Shown: piece after piece, positions 1-11,540 of the stretch | Position numbering within the stretch: the first letter of the stretch is position 1 | Layout: each line of letters opens with the position of its first letter | Source: Henckelia pumila | Lineage: Eukaryota; Streptophyta; Magnoliopsida; Lamiales; Gesneriaceae | Assembly: GCF_033568475.1 (NCBI RefSeq) | Contig: NC_133120.1 | Coordinates: 98,665,180-98,729,179, forward strand | Direction: 5' to 3' | DNA: 64,000 nucleotides | Notes under the pieces: model-generated | What the model saw: the letters and a program-made list of their open reading frames with translations, nothing else | What the model was told of the DNA's origin: nothing | Database searches by the model: none | Made by a program: the position numbers and the translations under genes

Positions 1-740
1 GTCCCACTGATGGCGACTATCCTGCAACTAGGGGCACACCCCTGCTGCAGCTCCACAGCCTCGAGCACTGCTCCGCTATACGAGTACTGCTCAGCTACTA
101 TGTCAAACACTATCTGACTATACTAAAAATATGTTCCCTACTCCAACTCTAAATAAGAGTACCCAAAGCACTAAAATAGAGCCACGTGGGCAAAGAAGAG
201 GAACTCGGAATTCGCACCAAATGAGGAGCTCGGACCTTATATTTATAGAGCACGTTTGGATCGTCCGATCCTGACTTCGGATCGTCCGAACTGCTTCGGG
301 CCGTCCAATCGTCTCATCGGATCATACTATCTCTGCCACGCGTCCAACCAATCGCATGCAACCATACACCTGTCCAATACACTGTTCGGGTCATTCTAAC
401 TGGCTCTTCGGATCATCCGAACATCTCCCGGATGACATCACCAATGACGTATTATTTTGGGACAGCTGGCCGCATGAGTTCGGATCGTTCGAACCCACTT
501 CGGACCGTCCGAAGTCTTCAGAGCCTCCGAAGCCTGGCTCCGTCCATGTTCGGATCGTCCAAACTCATGTTCGGAGCGTCCGAACCTGCCGAACCATATC
601 CATCATTTTTTAGTGTCCTGGATCCATTTCTAGACTCCGTTAATGCATTTGGAATTTCCTTAATCATGTTTTACTTAATCTCAACATGAATATACGATTA
701 ATTACTCATTAATTGTTAGTTTTGGATACGGGCTACTACA
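1..740 (-). mobile_element. Partial LTR of a reverse-strand Ty3/gypsy-like element
   Basis: Read on the minus strand, this stretch starts with TGTAGTAGCCCG at 740 and runs off the left edge. The start resembles that of the Tekay-like LTR at 14341 (TGTAGTAACCC). A TATA box (ctataaata on the minus strand, 240-248) follows an array of short palindromes, the same U3 layout as the 14341 LTR. To the right, the pol frame of Retand-A begins abruptly at 741, so this is the 5' end of an element inserted into Retand-A. Its internal region and the other target-site copy are off the window; the candidate right-hand duplication is GGAGG (741-745). No coding sequence is visible. The clade is inferred only from LTR resemblance. 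Confidence 0.65.
258..575. repeat. Array of U3 palindromes related to TTCGGATCGTCCGAA
   Basis: At least six copies of an imperfect palindrome of the form TTCGGAnCGTCCGAA lie between the LTR start and its TATA box. Examples are near 280-293, 413-421, 478-492, 498-512, 550-562 and 569-582. The spacing is irregular. An equivalent but different palindrome array occupies the same position in the Tekay-like LTRs, which suggests an enhancer-like role. That role is inference. Confidence 0.6.
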
Positions 741-3012
741 GGAGGCCAGGGGGGAAGAGAAGTCTGTTCTGTGGAGGAGTCTAAAGGCGAATATGAAGAG
801 GTGGAGCTGGTACTCGGGCAGTCTGGGAAGTTTGCTAGGATTGCCCGGAACATGGAAACAAATTTGGCCGAGTCACTGAAAAGCTGTCTCATCCGGAACA
901 AGGACATATTCTCATGGGTTCAGGGCGATTTGATAGGAGTTTCATCTCATGTTGCGGAGCATAAACTTAATATCACCCCTGGATCCCGGCTTGTGATACA
1001 AAAGAAAAGACATTTCGGAGCCGAGAAGGATAAAGTGATCGCGGAGCAGGTTCAAGAGCTACTATGGGCCGGGCACATCAAGGAGGTACAATTTCCTACT
1101 TGGTTGTCCAATGTAGTACTAGTACCAAAGGCCACAGGGAAGTGGCGAATGTGTGTGGATTTCTGGGACTTAAATAAAGCCTATTCCAAGGATTGTTATC
1201 CTTTACCCCGGATTGACCAATTGGTAGACTTCACATCCGGTTGTGAATTGTTGTGCTTTATGGATGCATATCAGGGCTATCATCAAATTCCTTTAGCCCG
1301 GAAAGATCAATACAAAGTTAGCTTCATCACATCGGAAGGTACTTTTTGTTACGTGGTTATGCCATTTGGTCTAAAAAATGCAGGGGCTACGTATCAGAGG
1401 ATGATGGACAAAGTGTTCCGGGAGCAGGTGGGTCGGAACGTGGAGGTATATGTGGATGATATATTGGTGAAATCTAAGACCCGAGATTGCTTTATACCCG
1501 ACCTGGAAGAAACTTTTGCCACCGTTCGGCGGTACGGGATTAAGTTGAATCCAGTCAAGTGTATGTTCAGGGTGAAAAGTGGCAAATTTCTGGGGTTCAT
1601 GGTGACTGAACGAGGGATAGAAGTCAACCCGGAGAAGGTAAAGCTGTTGCAGGAAATTCCTTCACCCACATCAATCAAGGAGGTACATCGGCTGACTGGG
1701 CGAATCACAGCCCTGGCCCGATTTATCGCTCAGTCAGCTCATCGTAGTTATCCCTTTTTCCAAGTGTTGCGCACAGCCCAGAGGTTTGGCTGGACTGAGC
1801 AGTGCGAGCAATCCTTTCAGGAATTGAAGGAGCATCTAGCTAGCTTGCCTATCCTGGTTAAGCTAGAGCCAGGAGAAAAATTGTGGGTATATCTATCTAC
1901 TACTGAGAGGGCGGTCAGCACCGTTTTGATAAAGGAGGAAAGAGGATATCAGAGGCCCGTATACTATGTCAGTCATGCTTTGAAGGGGGCAGAGGTCAGA
2001 TATGCGGAGATTGAGAAAATGACCCTGGCGTTGGTAATAACAGCCCGGAAATTGAGACCTTATTTTTTGTCTCACCCGATAACTGTCCTTACTAATAGCC
2101 TTTTAGGGCGGATCCTGACTCATCCAGATGCCTCGGGGAGGCTTGTAAAATGGTCAGTAGAGTTGGGAGAATATGACATTGAATACCAGCCGCGTAAGGC
2201 CATTAAAGCCCAGGCTCTGTCCGATTTCTTGACAGAGGTGGCCACTTTTGGTCAGGAAGAGGTATGGAGAATATTTGTAGATGGAGCCAGTGGTGTTGGA
2301 GGCAGTGGCGTAGGAGTCATCTTGGTTTCACCCACCCAGGAGAAAATCAAAATCGCCATGAGGTTGGATTTCCAGGCCTCCAATAACGAAGCCAAATATG
2401 AAGCTGTGATAGCTGGGATGCGACAGGCTCGGGAAGTCGGGGTAAGTCATATTATAATATATTCTGACTCACAATTGGTTGTCCAGCAAGTAAAGAGGAT
2501 CTTCTGTACCCGAGAGGAGAAATTGATAAAATATAGTAAGGTAATTGAAGAGCTTGGGGCCAGTTTCATTACTTGGACTATAGAGCAGATACCCCGGGAA
2601 GAAAATATGGAAGCAGATGCCTTGGCTAAAAGAGCTGTAACTGGGGAAAATGGTGATAAAGAATCTCTGGTACAGAGGGAGATGGTGGCTACTATAGAAT
2701 CCCGAGAGCCGGTCATCCGGGAAGATACATGGATGATCCCTCTGGTCAGATATCTTACCAATGGGGATCTCCCAGCAGACAAAGGACAAGCCCAGGTCAT
2801 ACGAAGACAGATAGCCAGATTTTCTATCCTCGGAGGTAGGCTATACAGGCGTTCATATCAGGGTCCTTTGCTCAAATGCTTGGGGGAAGGGGAAACAGAA
2901 TATGTCTTGAGGGAAGTGCACGAGGGATGCCGTGGAAACCATGGAGGGTCTATGAGTCTGGCCCGAAGGGTATTGTTGGCAGGATACTGGTGGCCCACTT
3001 TGCAGGCTGATG
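741..3012 (+). pseudogene. Retand-A pol, first part: RT, RNase H, aRNH, start of integrase
   Basis: The frame is open from 741 to the TR-GAG insertion. RT comes first; its active site YVDD is at 1449-1460 and the MPFGLKNAGATYQR motif lies just upstream. The classical RNase H that follows has YLSTTE where an active enzyme has a TDAS-like motif, so it looks non-catalytic. This is expected in Tat elements, where a second RNase H (FVDGASG at about 2272-2290, then SNNEAKYEA and YSDSQLVV) provides the activity. The integrase zinc-binding region (HEGCRGNHGGS) starts near 2920 and is cut at 3012 after WWPTLQAD. It continues at 10546. There is no internal stop here, but VDFWDLNKAYSKD departs from the VDFRDLNKACPKD of the second copy at 45420. 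The upstream gag/protease is missing, so this is a fragment. Confidence 0.92.
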
Positions 3013-6000
3013 TGTAACGCCCAGAAATTCGTCACGTAAATTCGCATGCATAACTAGGGGATTTTAATAATTTTAAAAATAAAGTGAAAATGTGTTAAAT
3101 TGTTTTATGAGTTATTATGTGAATTATGTGATTTATTGACATGTTTTAAATATTGTTTCGGCATTTAAATCGGTATGATATGATTTATGAATTTATTTGA
3201 GAAAGTCTATTTTATGATCGCGTAGGCGAGATCGTGGACGGACGAGATGTTTGTTTTCACCCAAAATATTTTATGATATTTTTAGGAGCCTTAAAATATT
3301 ATTTTAAGGTATAATTGGAAGAAAATTATTGTATTTACATATATATTTATTTATGTGCTAGTTTTTACCCAAAATAAGTTATTTTAATTACTTTTATTAA
3401 CCTTTAAAAATCTCCTATTTTATTATTTCGAGATTATTAAGTTCTTAGCAAATTATCATGTATTTTTTTAAAGGTTAAATTATAGTAATTATCTATCGAA
3501 AGTATTTATTTAAATATTTAACCTAGATTACCCAAAATATTATCCTAAGATATTCTACCCTAATCCACCTACCCCTTACCTTACGTAAACTCACCTTTGA
3601 GCCGCCTCCATCATCCATCAGAAACCTCCTCCACTTCACAGCACACACAACACGATTAACTTGAAGAAAAATCAAAAGTTTGACGTATCGTTCATCCCGG
3701 AGATCAATCTACGCGTCGATAACGTATATTCGAGCGATTAAATCGCAAAGGCATGTTTTGAATCCATTCTTGGCCACCATTTGAATCATATAAACTGTTT
3801 TTAAGCATGAATGATTTGTTAATGCACGTGTTTTCAGAATTTAAGGATAATATTTGTGATTCATGCATGAAATCCCGTTTTTATTGTATAAGGCACATGA
3901 TGATGATTTTCTGACCATGGCTTGATCGGGACTGCTGCACCTTTGTTAGGGGTCTGATCTAGGGTCCTTAGGGTCGGTTTTGGTAGGGTGGTTCAGGGCT
4001 GGAAGTGGCTGGAACCATGCTAAATGGGCTAGGACAGAAGTTGGGCGAGTGCAGATTTCTGGAGGAGGATGGGATCGGATTCTGCATGGGGGGCTTTTGG
4101 CTGAGCCAAGCTTGGTCCTTAGGTTCCGTCTGAACCCTGGGATGGTCCAGGTGTCGGAGCTCCAGCCGGTGGTGGCCGAAGCAGGTTCGAAAAGGTCAAG
4201 GGCGTGGGCTGTGCAGATCGCACAGCAGGCTTGGTTTCAAAGGGGTCAGTTCAGCCATAGGGGGGCTTGGATGGGCCAGGGCGGGTTTGTTGGAACCGGC
4301 AGGACCCTTGGTTGGTCCTGCCGGCGGCTCTCCGGCCAGGGGTGGCCGGAGCTGGGCTGTAGCAAGGGGGAAAGGGGGGACTGCCGTAAGGGAGTTAAGA
4401 GGTGAGAATGGGGAGAAGGTCACGTACAGTGAGCTTTTGGGTTTAGGCGGGCCGAGCTTGGGTCCATGGGTCTGAGTCTGTGTCGGGTCATGTTATAATG
4501 GGCCAATTTAGTTTTAGTCCGGGTCTAGATTTTATTATTTTGGGCTCGGGTATTTTATTCTAATTAATTAAGAGTTTAAGTAATTAATTAATGGCTTGGG
4601 CTTGATTAATTAATTAATTGGATAAGATTAATGGGCTTTAATAATTAATGAATTTAGCCCACTAATTTGTCATGGGCCGTGTGATCCATGAGAATTATTG
4701 AGTCATGTTGTGTCGGGATTAGTATTTTTATCGGTCAAATTTATAAGTTAATGACTAGTTAATAAATTGTATTAATTAAATTTTAAGTTAATTAGTTAAT
4801 AGGCCTAAATTATGTTTTTAGTTAGCCCATTAGTTTCTCATGGGCCTGAAGGCCCATGAAGCTTAATGGGCCATGTCAGATTGGGCTTTTGGGTTTTTGA
4901 GTTAGTCTAGGTTTTTTTTTTAAGTTTAAGTCTAGTGGCCAGCAGCTCGAACAAGTTCTTGGAAAAATAAATATTCGTAAATATATATTTAATTCATGCA
5001 TGCATTTTTATTAGATATATAAGTATGATTTTTAAGAAAATAAATTAAATATATATTTACGGACAAATTTTCATGAAATAAAGAAATAAATGAGATTTTT
5101 TTTTAAGTTCATGCATCATGTAAGAATTTTTATGATAAGTTTAAATGTATGTTAAGAAAAATATATTTTTATGGAAGTTGAAGTGAAGGTGGAAAGTGAT
5201 GTGGTTGGAGGCCGGGATACCTGGGCCCGGTGACCTTTCTAATGATGTATAAGTATGATGAGCTTATGGATCCAGCTGAGAGGGCTGGTGAAGTGGCAGC
5301 ACAGAGGTGGAAACCCCACCGCCATGTACGTTGGTTTATAGATTGATCAATCGTTTAGTATGATGCCACCGACATAGATACGACCTGTTGAGAACTAAGA
5401 AATCATGATAAGTTATTTTATGAGATTTATTAAGTATGATGATATATATTTAGCATGATGATGAAGCAGTATGATTATTTATTTATGTTTATATGCATAT
5501 AATTTTAAGATCATGCACGTATAATTATTATTCACGTATTTTATATGATGTGTGCTTGTGTGTGGTTTCATTTTGTTATGTAAGGATAGAACGTGCTGAG
5601 CCTCTAGGCTCACTAGATTTAAATGGTGCAGGTGAGCAAAATGTCAATAAGGATAATGTGTTCCTGACTGGCGGCGAGGGCGTATGAGTATCCAGGCAGC
5701 TAGTACCCGTGACCATCGCTCTATTATGAATTTTATGTTGAGACTAAAACATTTATTTCCGCATAGGTTTTATTATTATAGTTTTTTAGTATATGCATGG
5801 ATTTTAGATTTAAGTATTTATTTTCTAAGTTTTCCTGAATTTTTGTGAAAGAAATATTTTTTAGGAATTTTATTATGGCATTCTTATAAATTATTATTTA
5901 GTAATTAATTTTAAGTATTTAATTGCATGCGTGTACTTTTATTGTATCTTTTGTGTATTTGTATTTTAAATTAAGTAAAGTTATTTTTATGTATGATATA

Positions 6001-6095
6001 TATATGTATGGGCATATATATATTTATATTCATTATTTTATTATCAGAGAGTTTTGTTAAAAAAAAAAATTCAGTAGGAGTTTTAGGATGTTTCA
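3013..6095 (+). repeat. 5' LTR of the TR-GAG element
   Basis: It runs from TGTAACGCCC to TTTCA, 3083 bp, and is very AT-rich apart from a GC-rich stretch at about 3960-4480. A second copy is at 7454-10540, and a diverged third copy lies in reverse at 22371-25441 inside the Cassandra chimera. The ORFs inside it (for example 3980-4405) show no recognisable domain and I take them as chance frames in the GC-rich part. Confidence 0.95.
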
Positions 6096-6112
6096 TTTGG
6101 TATCAGAGTCAT
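6096..6112 (+). promoter_or_regulatory. Primer-binding site, initiator Met tRNA type
   Basis: TTTGGTATCAGAGTCATGG directly follows the 5' LTR. TGGTATCAGAG is the usual plant complement to the 3' end of tRNA-iMet. The same site occurs at 15813, and in reverse at 22356-22368 and 26810-26822. Confidence 0.9.
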
Positions 6113-6313
6113 GGTCCTTGGAGGGTGACTAGCTTGCTGCTCGGAGCTCAAAAACCGCACTGCCAGTCTGTAAGTTTTAATTGTTTTAAATTATGATTTA
6201 TGCACGGGACACAAGAGTTATGTTTTTAATGATTTGTGAAAATGAGAATTTAGAGTTACGACAGTCTTAAAGTCAATAATATTAGCTATGCATAGTGATT
6301 TACGTGGGGAAAT

Positions 6314-7338
6314 ATGTGGTGGTGCAATATGCCTCCTAGACAGATGAACCGACGCAAGAATCCTCCACCTCCGCAAAACCCGCTCACAGCACTGGAGCAA
6401 GCCAATGCTAATATGATGACAGGAATCAATGCATTGCTGGAGCAATAGGCAGCACGACCCCGACTTTCACACGACGAAGACGTTGCGGAACGATTCCAGA
6501 AGAAGGGACCGAAGGAGTTTTCTGGTGTCACTGATCCACTCGTGGCTGAGGGGTGGATCCGTTACTTGGAGAACATATTTGCTTATATGGGACTCACTGA
6601 TGCCGATAAAATAAAGTGCGCGGTGTACATGATGAAAGACGATGCAGCCCTTTGGTGGGAGGGCGCAGTTCGAGGTGTGAACCCACAGACTTTGACGTGG
6701 GAGGAGTTCAAGAGGATGTTCTTCGCCAAATATTTTACTGAGGATGTGCGCAGCCGAATGATTCGGGAGTTCATGAGTCTCCGGCAGGGGGACAAGACGG
6801 TGGTTGAGTATATCAAGCAGTTCGAGAGGGGGTGTCATTTTGTGCCCCTGATTGCTGATAATGCGCAGGAGAAGATGAGACAGTTCGTCGATGGACTTAG
6901 GGCGGACATCAAGCATGATGTACGCATGATGGATGTCACCACTTATGAGGCAGCGGTGAGTAGGGCACTACGATCCGAGGATGGTAGGAAGGAGATCTTG
7001 AGGGAGCAGAGAGGAAGAGGCAATTCCAACCATCGTACCACGAGTCGTATCCACAGCAAGATGCAAAGAAGCAGGCCACTGGGCCGTCAAAGGGCCCAAA
7101 TCCACTGAGACAGCAAGGAGCTATCGTTCCTCGTGCAGAAACACTACCTCTCTGCCAGAAATGCCAGAAGCCCCATCCAGGGCCGTGCATGAAGGGATCA
7201 GACATGTGCTACCATTGCAAGGAACCGGGACACATTATGCTGCACTGTCCCAAGAAGAATGCTGCGGGATGAGTCTATGTGATGCAGGCGGAGGAAGCAG
7301 TACCGGATACTTTGCGCATCACGGGTAATTATATTTAA
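6314..7338 (+). pseudogene. Broken gag of the TR-GAG element
   Basis: This is a Ty3/gypsy capsid (Retrotrans_gag type) with WWEGA, FKRMFFAKYFTEDVRSRM and MSLRQGDKTVVEYIKQFERG, followed near the end by a zinc knuckle MCYHCKEPGHIMLHC (CX2CX4HX4C, about 7204-7248). Two nearby ATGs (6314 and 6329) could start it; both are also present in the intact copy at 26590. Compared with that copy, this one has a stop TAG at 6446-6448, a one-base deletion near 7008 that shifts the frame, and a stop TGA just after NAAG (about 7270). It ends at TAA 7338, right where a protease would begin in a full element. This suggests that an autonomous ancestor lost pol between gag and the PPT. Confidence 0.9.
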
Positions 7339-7438
7339 CGCATTAAATTTGTCACATTTGGAGGGCTTGATTCGGAACTACACGAGGAAACTTGTTCTTG
7401 CCTAGAGTTCGTTTCAATTTCGAGGACGAAATTTCATT

Positions 7439-7453
7439 TAAGGGGGAGAGAAT
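7439..7453 (+). promoter_or_regulatory. Polypurine tract of the TR-GAG element
   Basis: TAAGGGGGAGAGAAT lies immediately before the 3' LTR. It follows CGAGGACGAAATTTC, a sequence usual just before the PPT of Tekay/Del-type elements. Confidence 0.88.
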
Positions 7454-10400
7454 TGTAACGCCCAGAAATTCGTCACGTAAATTCGCATGTATAACTAGGG
7501 GATTTTAATAATTTTAAAAAAAAAGTGAAAATGTGTTAAATTGTTTTATGAGTTATTATGTGAATTATGTGATTTATTGACATGTTTTAAATATTGTTTT
7601 GGCATTTAAATCGGTATGATATGATTTATGAATTTATTTGAGAAAGTTGATTTTATGATCGCGTAGGCGAGACCGTGGACGGACGAGATGTTTGTTTTCA
7701 CCCAAAATATTTTATGATATTTTTAGGAGCCTTAAAATATTATTTTAAGGTAAAATTGGAAGAAAATTATGGTATTTACATATATATTTATTTATGTGCT
7801 AGTTTTTACCCAAAATAAGTTATTTTAATTACTTTTATTAACCTTTAAAAATCTCCTATTTTATTATTTCGAGATTATTAAGTTCTTAGCAAATTATCAT
7901 GTATTTTTTTAAAAGGTTAAATTATAGTTATTATCTATCGAAAGTATTTATTTAAATATTTAACCTAGATTACCCAAAATATTATCCTAAGATATTCTAC
8001 CCTAATCCACCTACCCCTTACCTTACGTAAACTCACCTTTGAGCCACCTCCATCATCCATCAGAAACCTCCTCCACTTCATAGCACACACAACACGATTA
8101 ACTTGAAGAAAAATCAAGAATTTGACGTATCGTTCATCCCGGAGATCAATCTACGCGTCGATAACGTATATTCGAGCGATTAAATCACAAAGGCACGTTT
8201 TGAATCCATTCTTGGCCACCATTTGAATCATATAAACTATTTTTAAGCATGAATGATTTGTTAATGCATGTGTTTTCAGAATTTAAGGATAATATTTGTG
8301 ATTCATGCATGAAATCCCGTTTTTTGTTGTATAAGGCACATGATGATGATTTTCTGACCATGGCTTGATCGGGACTGCTGCACCTTTGTTAGGGGTCTGA
8401 TCTAGGGTCCTTAGGGTCGGTTTTGGTAGGGTGTTTCAGGGCTGGAAGTGGCTGGAACCATGCTAAATGGGCTAGGACAGAAGTTGGGCGAGTGCAGATT
8501 TCTGGAGGAAGATGGGATAGGATTCTGCATAGGGGGGCTTTTGGCTGAGCCAAGCTTGGTCCTTAGGTTCCGTCTGAACCCTGGGATGGTCCAGGTGTCG
8601 GAGCTCCGGTCGGTGGTGGCCGGAGCAGGTTCAAAAAGGTCAAGGGCGTGGGCTGTGCAGATCGCACAGCAGGTTTGGTTTCAAAGGGGCCGGTTCAGCC
8701 ATAGTGGGGGTTGGCTGGGCCAGGGCGGGTTTGTTGGAACTGGCAGGACCCTTGGTTGGTCCTGCCGGCGGCTCTCCGGCCAGGGGTGGCCGGAGCTGGG
8801 CTGTAGCAAGGGGGAAAGGGGGGACTGCCGTAAGGGAGTTAAGAGGTTTGAATGGGGAGAAGGTCACGTACAATGAGCTTTTGGGTTTAAGCGGGCCGGC
8901 CTTGGGTCCATGGGTCCGGATCTGTGTCGGGTCATGTTATGATGGGCCAATTTAGTTTTAGTCCGGGTCTAGATTTTATTATTTTGGGCTCGGGTATTTT
9001 ATTCTAATTAATTAAGAGTTTAAGTAATTAATTAATGGCTTGGGCTTGATTAATTAATTAATTGGATAAGATTAATGGGATTTAATAATTAATGAATTTA
9101 GCCCACTAATTTGTCATGAGCCGTGTGATCCATGAGAATTATTGGGTCATGTTGTGTCGGGATTAGTATTTTTATCGGTCAAATTTATAAGTTAATGACT
9201 AGTTAATAAATTATATTAATTAAATTTTAAGTTAATTAGTTAATAGGCCTAAATTATGTTTATAGTTAGCCCATTAGTTTCTCATGGGCCTGAAGGCCCA
9301 TGAAGCTTAATGGGCCATGTCAGATTGGGCTTTTGGGTTTTTGAGTCAGTCTAGGTTTTTTTTTTAAGTTTAAGTCTAGTGGCCAGCAGCTCGAACAAGT
9401 TCTTGGAAAAATAAATGTTCATAAATATATATTTAATTCATGCATTCATTTTTATTAGATATATAAGTATGATTTTTAAGAAAATAAATTAAATATATAT
9501 TTACGGACAAATTTTCATGAAATAAAGAAATAAATGAGATTTTTTTTTAAGTTCATGCATCATGTAAGAATTTTTATGATAAGTTTAAATGTATGTTAAG
9601 AAAAATATATTTTTATGGAAGTTGAAGTGAAGGTGGAAAGTGATGTGGTTGGAGGCCGGGATACCTGGGCCCGGTGACCTTCCTAATGATGTATAAGTAT
9701 GATGAGCTTATGGATCCAGCTGAGAGGGCTGGTGAAGTGGCAGCACAGAGGTGAAAACCCCACCGCCACGTACGTTGGTTTATAGATTGATCAATCGTTT
9801 AGTATGATGCCACCTACATGGATACGACCTGTTGAGAACTAAGAAATCATGATAAGTTATTTTATGAGATTTATTAAGTATGATGATATATATTTAGCAT
9901 GATGATAAAGCGGTATGATTATTTATTTATGTTTATATGCATATAATTTTAAGATCATGCACGTATAATTATTATTCACGTATTTTATATGATGTGTGCT
10001 TGTGTGTGATTTCATTTTGTTATGTAAGGATAGAACGTGCTGAGCCTCTAGGCTCACTAGATTTAAATGGTGCAGGTGAGCAAAATGTCAATAAGGATAA
10101 TGTGTTCCCGACTGGCGGCGAGGGCGTATGAGTATCCAAGCAGCTAGTACCCGTGACCATCGCTCTATTATGAATTTTATGTTGAGACTAAAATATTTAT
10201 TTCCACATAGGTTTTATTATTATAGATTTTTAGTATATGCATGGATTTTAGATTTAAGTATTTATTTTCTAAGTTTTCCTGAATTTTTGTGAAAGAAATA
10301 TTATTTAGGAATTTTATTATGGCATTCTTATAAATTATTATTTAGTAATTAATTTTAAGTATTTAATTGCATGCGTGTACTTTTATTGTATCTTTTGTGT

Positions 10401-10540
10401 ATTTGTATTTTAAATTAAGTAAAGTTATTTTTATGTATGATATATATATGTATGGACATATATATATTTATATTCATTATTTTATTATCAGAGAGTTTTG
10501 TTAAAAAAAAAAAATTCAGTAGGAGTTTTAGGATGTTTCA
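7454..10540 (+). repeat. 3' LTR of the TR-GAG element
   Basis: It is 3087 bp and nearly identical to 3013-6095, with scattered single-base differences and small homopolymer changes. It ends GGATGTTTCA at 10540, followed by target duplication TGATG. Its ORF-like frames (8448-8876, 9937-10131) are paralogous to those in the 5' LTR and I do not call them genes. Confidence 0.95.
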
Positions 10541-10545
10541 TGATG

Positions 10546-11489
10546 CATCTAAGATTGCCCGGTCTTGTGAAGGCTGTCAGAGGTTTGGTAATGTGCAGCA
10601 TAGCCCGGCAAGTAATTTAAATCCGGTATGGGCCTCATGCCCCTTTGATCAATGGGGTCTGGACATAGTTGGGCCTTTTTCGCAAGCCCGGGCACAGAAG
10701 AAATTCTTGTCGGTAGCCGTGGATTATTTTTCCAAGTGGGTGGAGGCAGAGCCTTTGGCAAAAATAACAGAAGCTGAAGTAATGAAGTTTTTGTGGAAGA
10801 ACATAGTATGCCGATTTGGGCTCCCAAGGAAGTTGGTCTCGGATAATGGCAGGCAGTTTCAGGGGCAGAAATTGGCAGATTTGTGTGCCGAGATGGACAT
10901 TAAACAGGCCTTCACCTCGGTAGCCTATCCTCAAAGTAATGGTCAAACGAAGGTAACCAACCGTACTATTGTTCGATCTTTACAGGCTCGGTTGCATGGA
11001 ATGGGAAAAGACTGGGTAGTGGAGATCCCGAGTGTGTTGTGGGCCTATCGCACCACTCCGCATACTGCCACACAAGAATCACCTTTTAGCCTGGTATATG
11101 GTTCGAAGGCTATTCTGCCAGTAGAGATTGGACAGACTTCAGCTCGGATTAGGGCATATGATGATACAGAAGAAGGAGCCCGGACACAAGAATTGGATCT
11201 CATTGAAGAACGAAGGGAGAAAGCGGCTCACAGAATGGAAGCCTATAGAGCTCGGGTGATGAGAGCTTATAATCAAAAAGTCAAGTCTCGGGAATTCAAA
11301 GAAGGAGAATTTGTGTTGAAGAGGGTTAATCCAGCAGGGGAAGTTGGGAAGTTAGATGCCCGATGGGAGGGGCCATACAAGCTTATCAGAAGGGTCGGTG
11401 CTAATACTTGGTACCTACAAGATAGTCAGGGACGCCTCCTTAAACGACCATGGAATGCTTTGCATTTGAAAAAATATTTTGTTTTTTGA
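10546..11489 (+). pseudogene. Retand-A pol, second part: integrase core and C-terminal domain
   Basis: After the TR-GAG insertion the Retand-A frame resumes in phase (codons GAT GCA TCT across the joined target site). It gives the second half of the HHCC zinc finger (CEGC), then the catalytic core with D in WGLDIVGPF (about 10647) and D in VSDNGRQF (about 10836). The third catalytic residue, expected as E after NGQ, is K (AAG at 10950-10952, NGQTKVTNR). The second Retand copy has NGQVEVTNR there. The C-terminal part with the GKLDARWEGPYK motif ends at TGA 11489. Combined with the insertion, this integrase cannot be active. Confidence 0.93.
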
Positions 11490-11540
11490 TTGTAATTAAT
11501 GTCTATTAATGAAGGGGTTTATTCATTCAAGAATGTTTTA

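Larger units (their letters stand above)
3013..10540 (+). mobile_element. Gag-only LTR retrotransposon with 3.1-kb LTRs (TR-GAG/LARD type)
   Basis: Two long direct repeats, 3013-6095 (3083 bp) and 7454-10540 (3087 bp), both start TGTAACGCCCAG and end GGATGTTTCA. They flank a 1358-bp internal region. The whole is bounded by a perfect 5-bp target duplication, TGATG (3008-3012 and 10541-10545), inside the integrase codons of Retand-A. The interior has a PBS, a gag frame and a PPT, but no protease, RT, RNase H or integrase. The element therefore depended on enzymes from elsewhere. The LTR start, the TTTCGAGGACGAAAT end motif and the gag type resemble Tekay/Del chromoviruses. Gag-only elements of plants are called TR-GAG; large elements without coding capacity are called LARDs. 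Confidence 0.93.

Noticed and set aside
356..689. Two overlapping frames at the left edge
   Set aside because: They cover the palindromic U3 of a reverse-strand LTR and lack any domain.
3980..4423. Overlapping open frames on both strands in the TR-GAG LTR (also 8448-8876 and 8640-8873)
   Set aside because: They lie in a GC-rich patch, exist in several frames at once, show no domain, and the third LTR copy (22371-25441) does not keep them.
5493..5687. 64-aa frame repeated at 9937-10131
   Set aside because: It is repeated only because the LTR is repeated; no recognisable protein and no conservation of frame in the reverse copy was seen.
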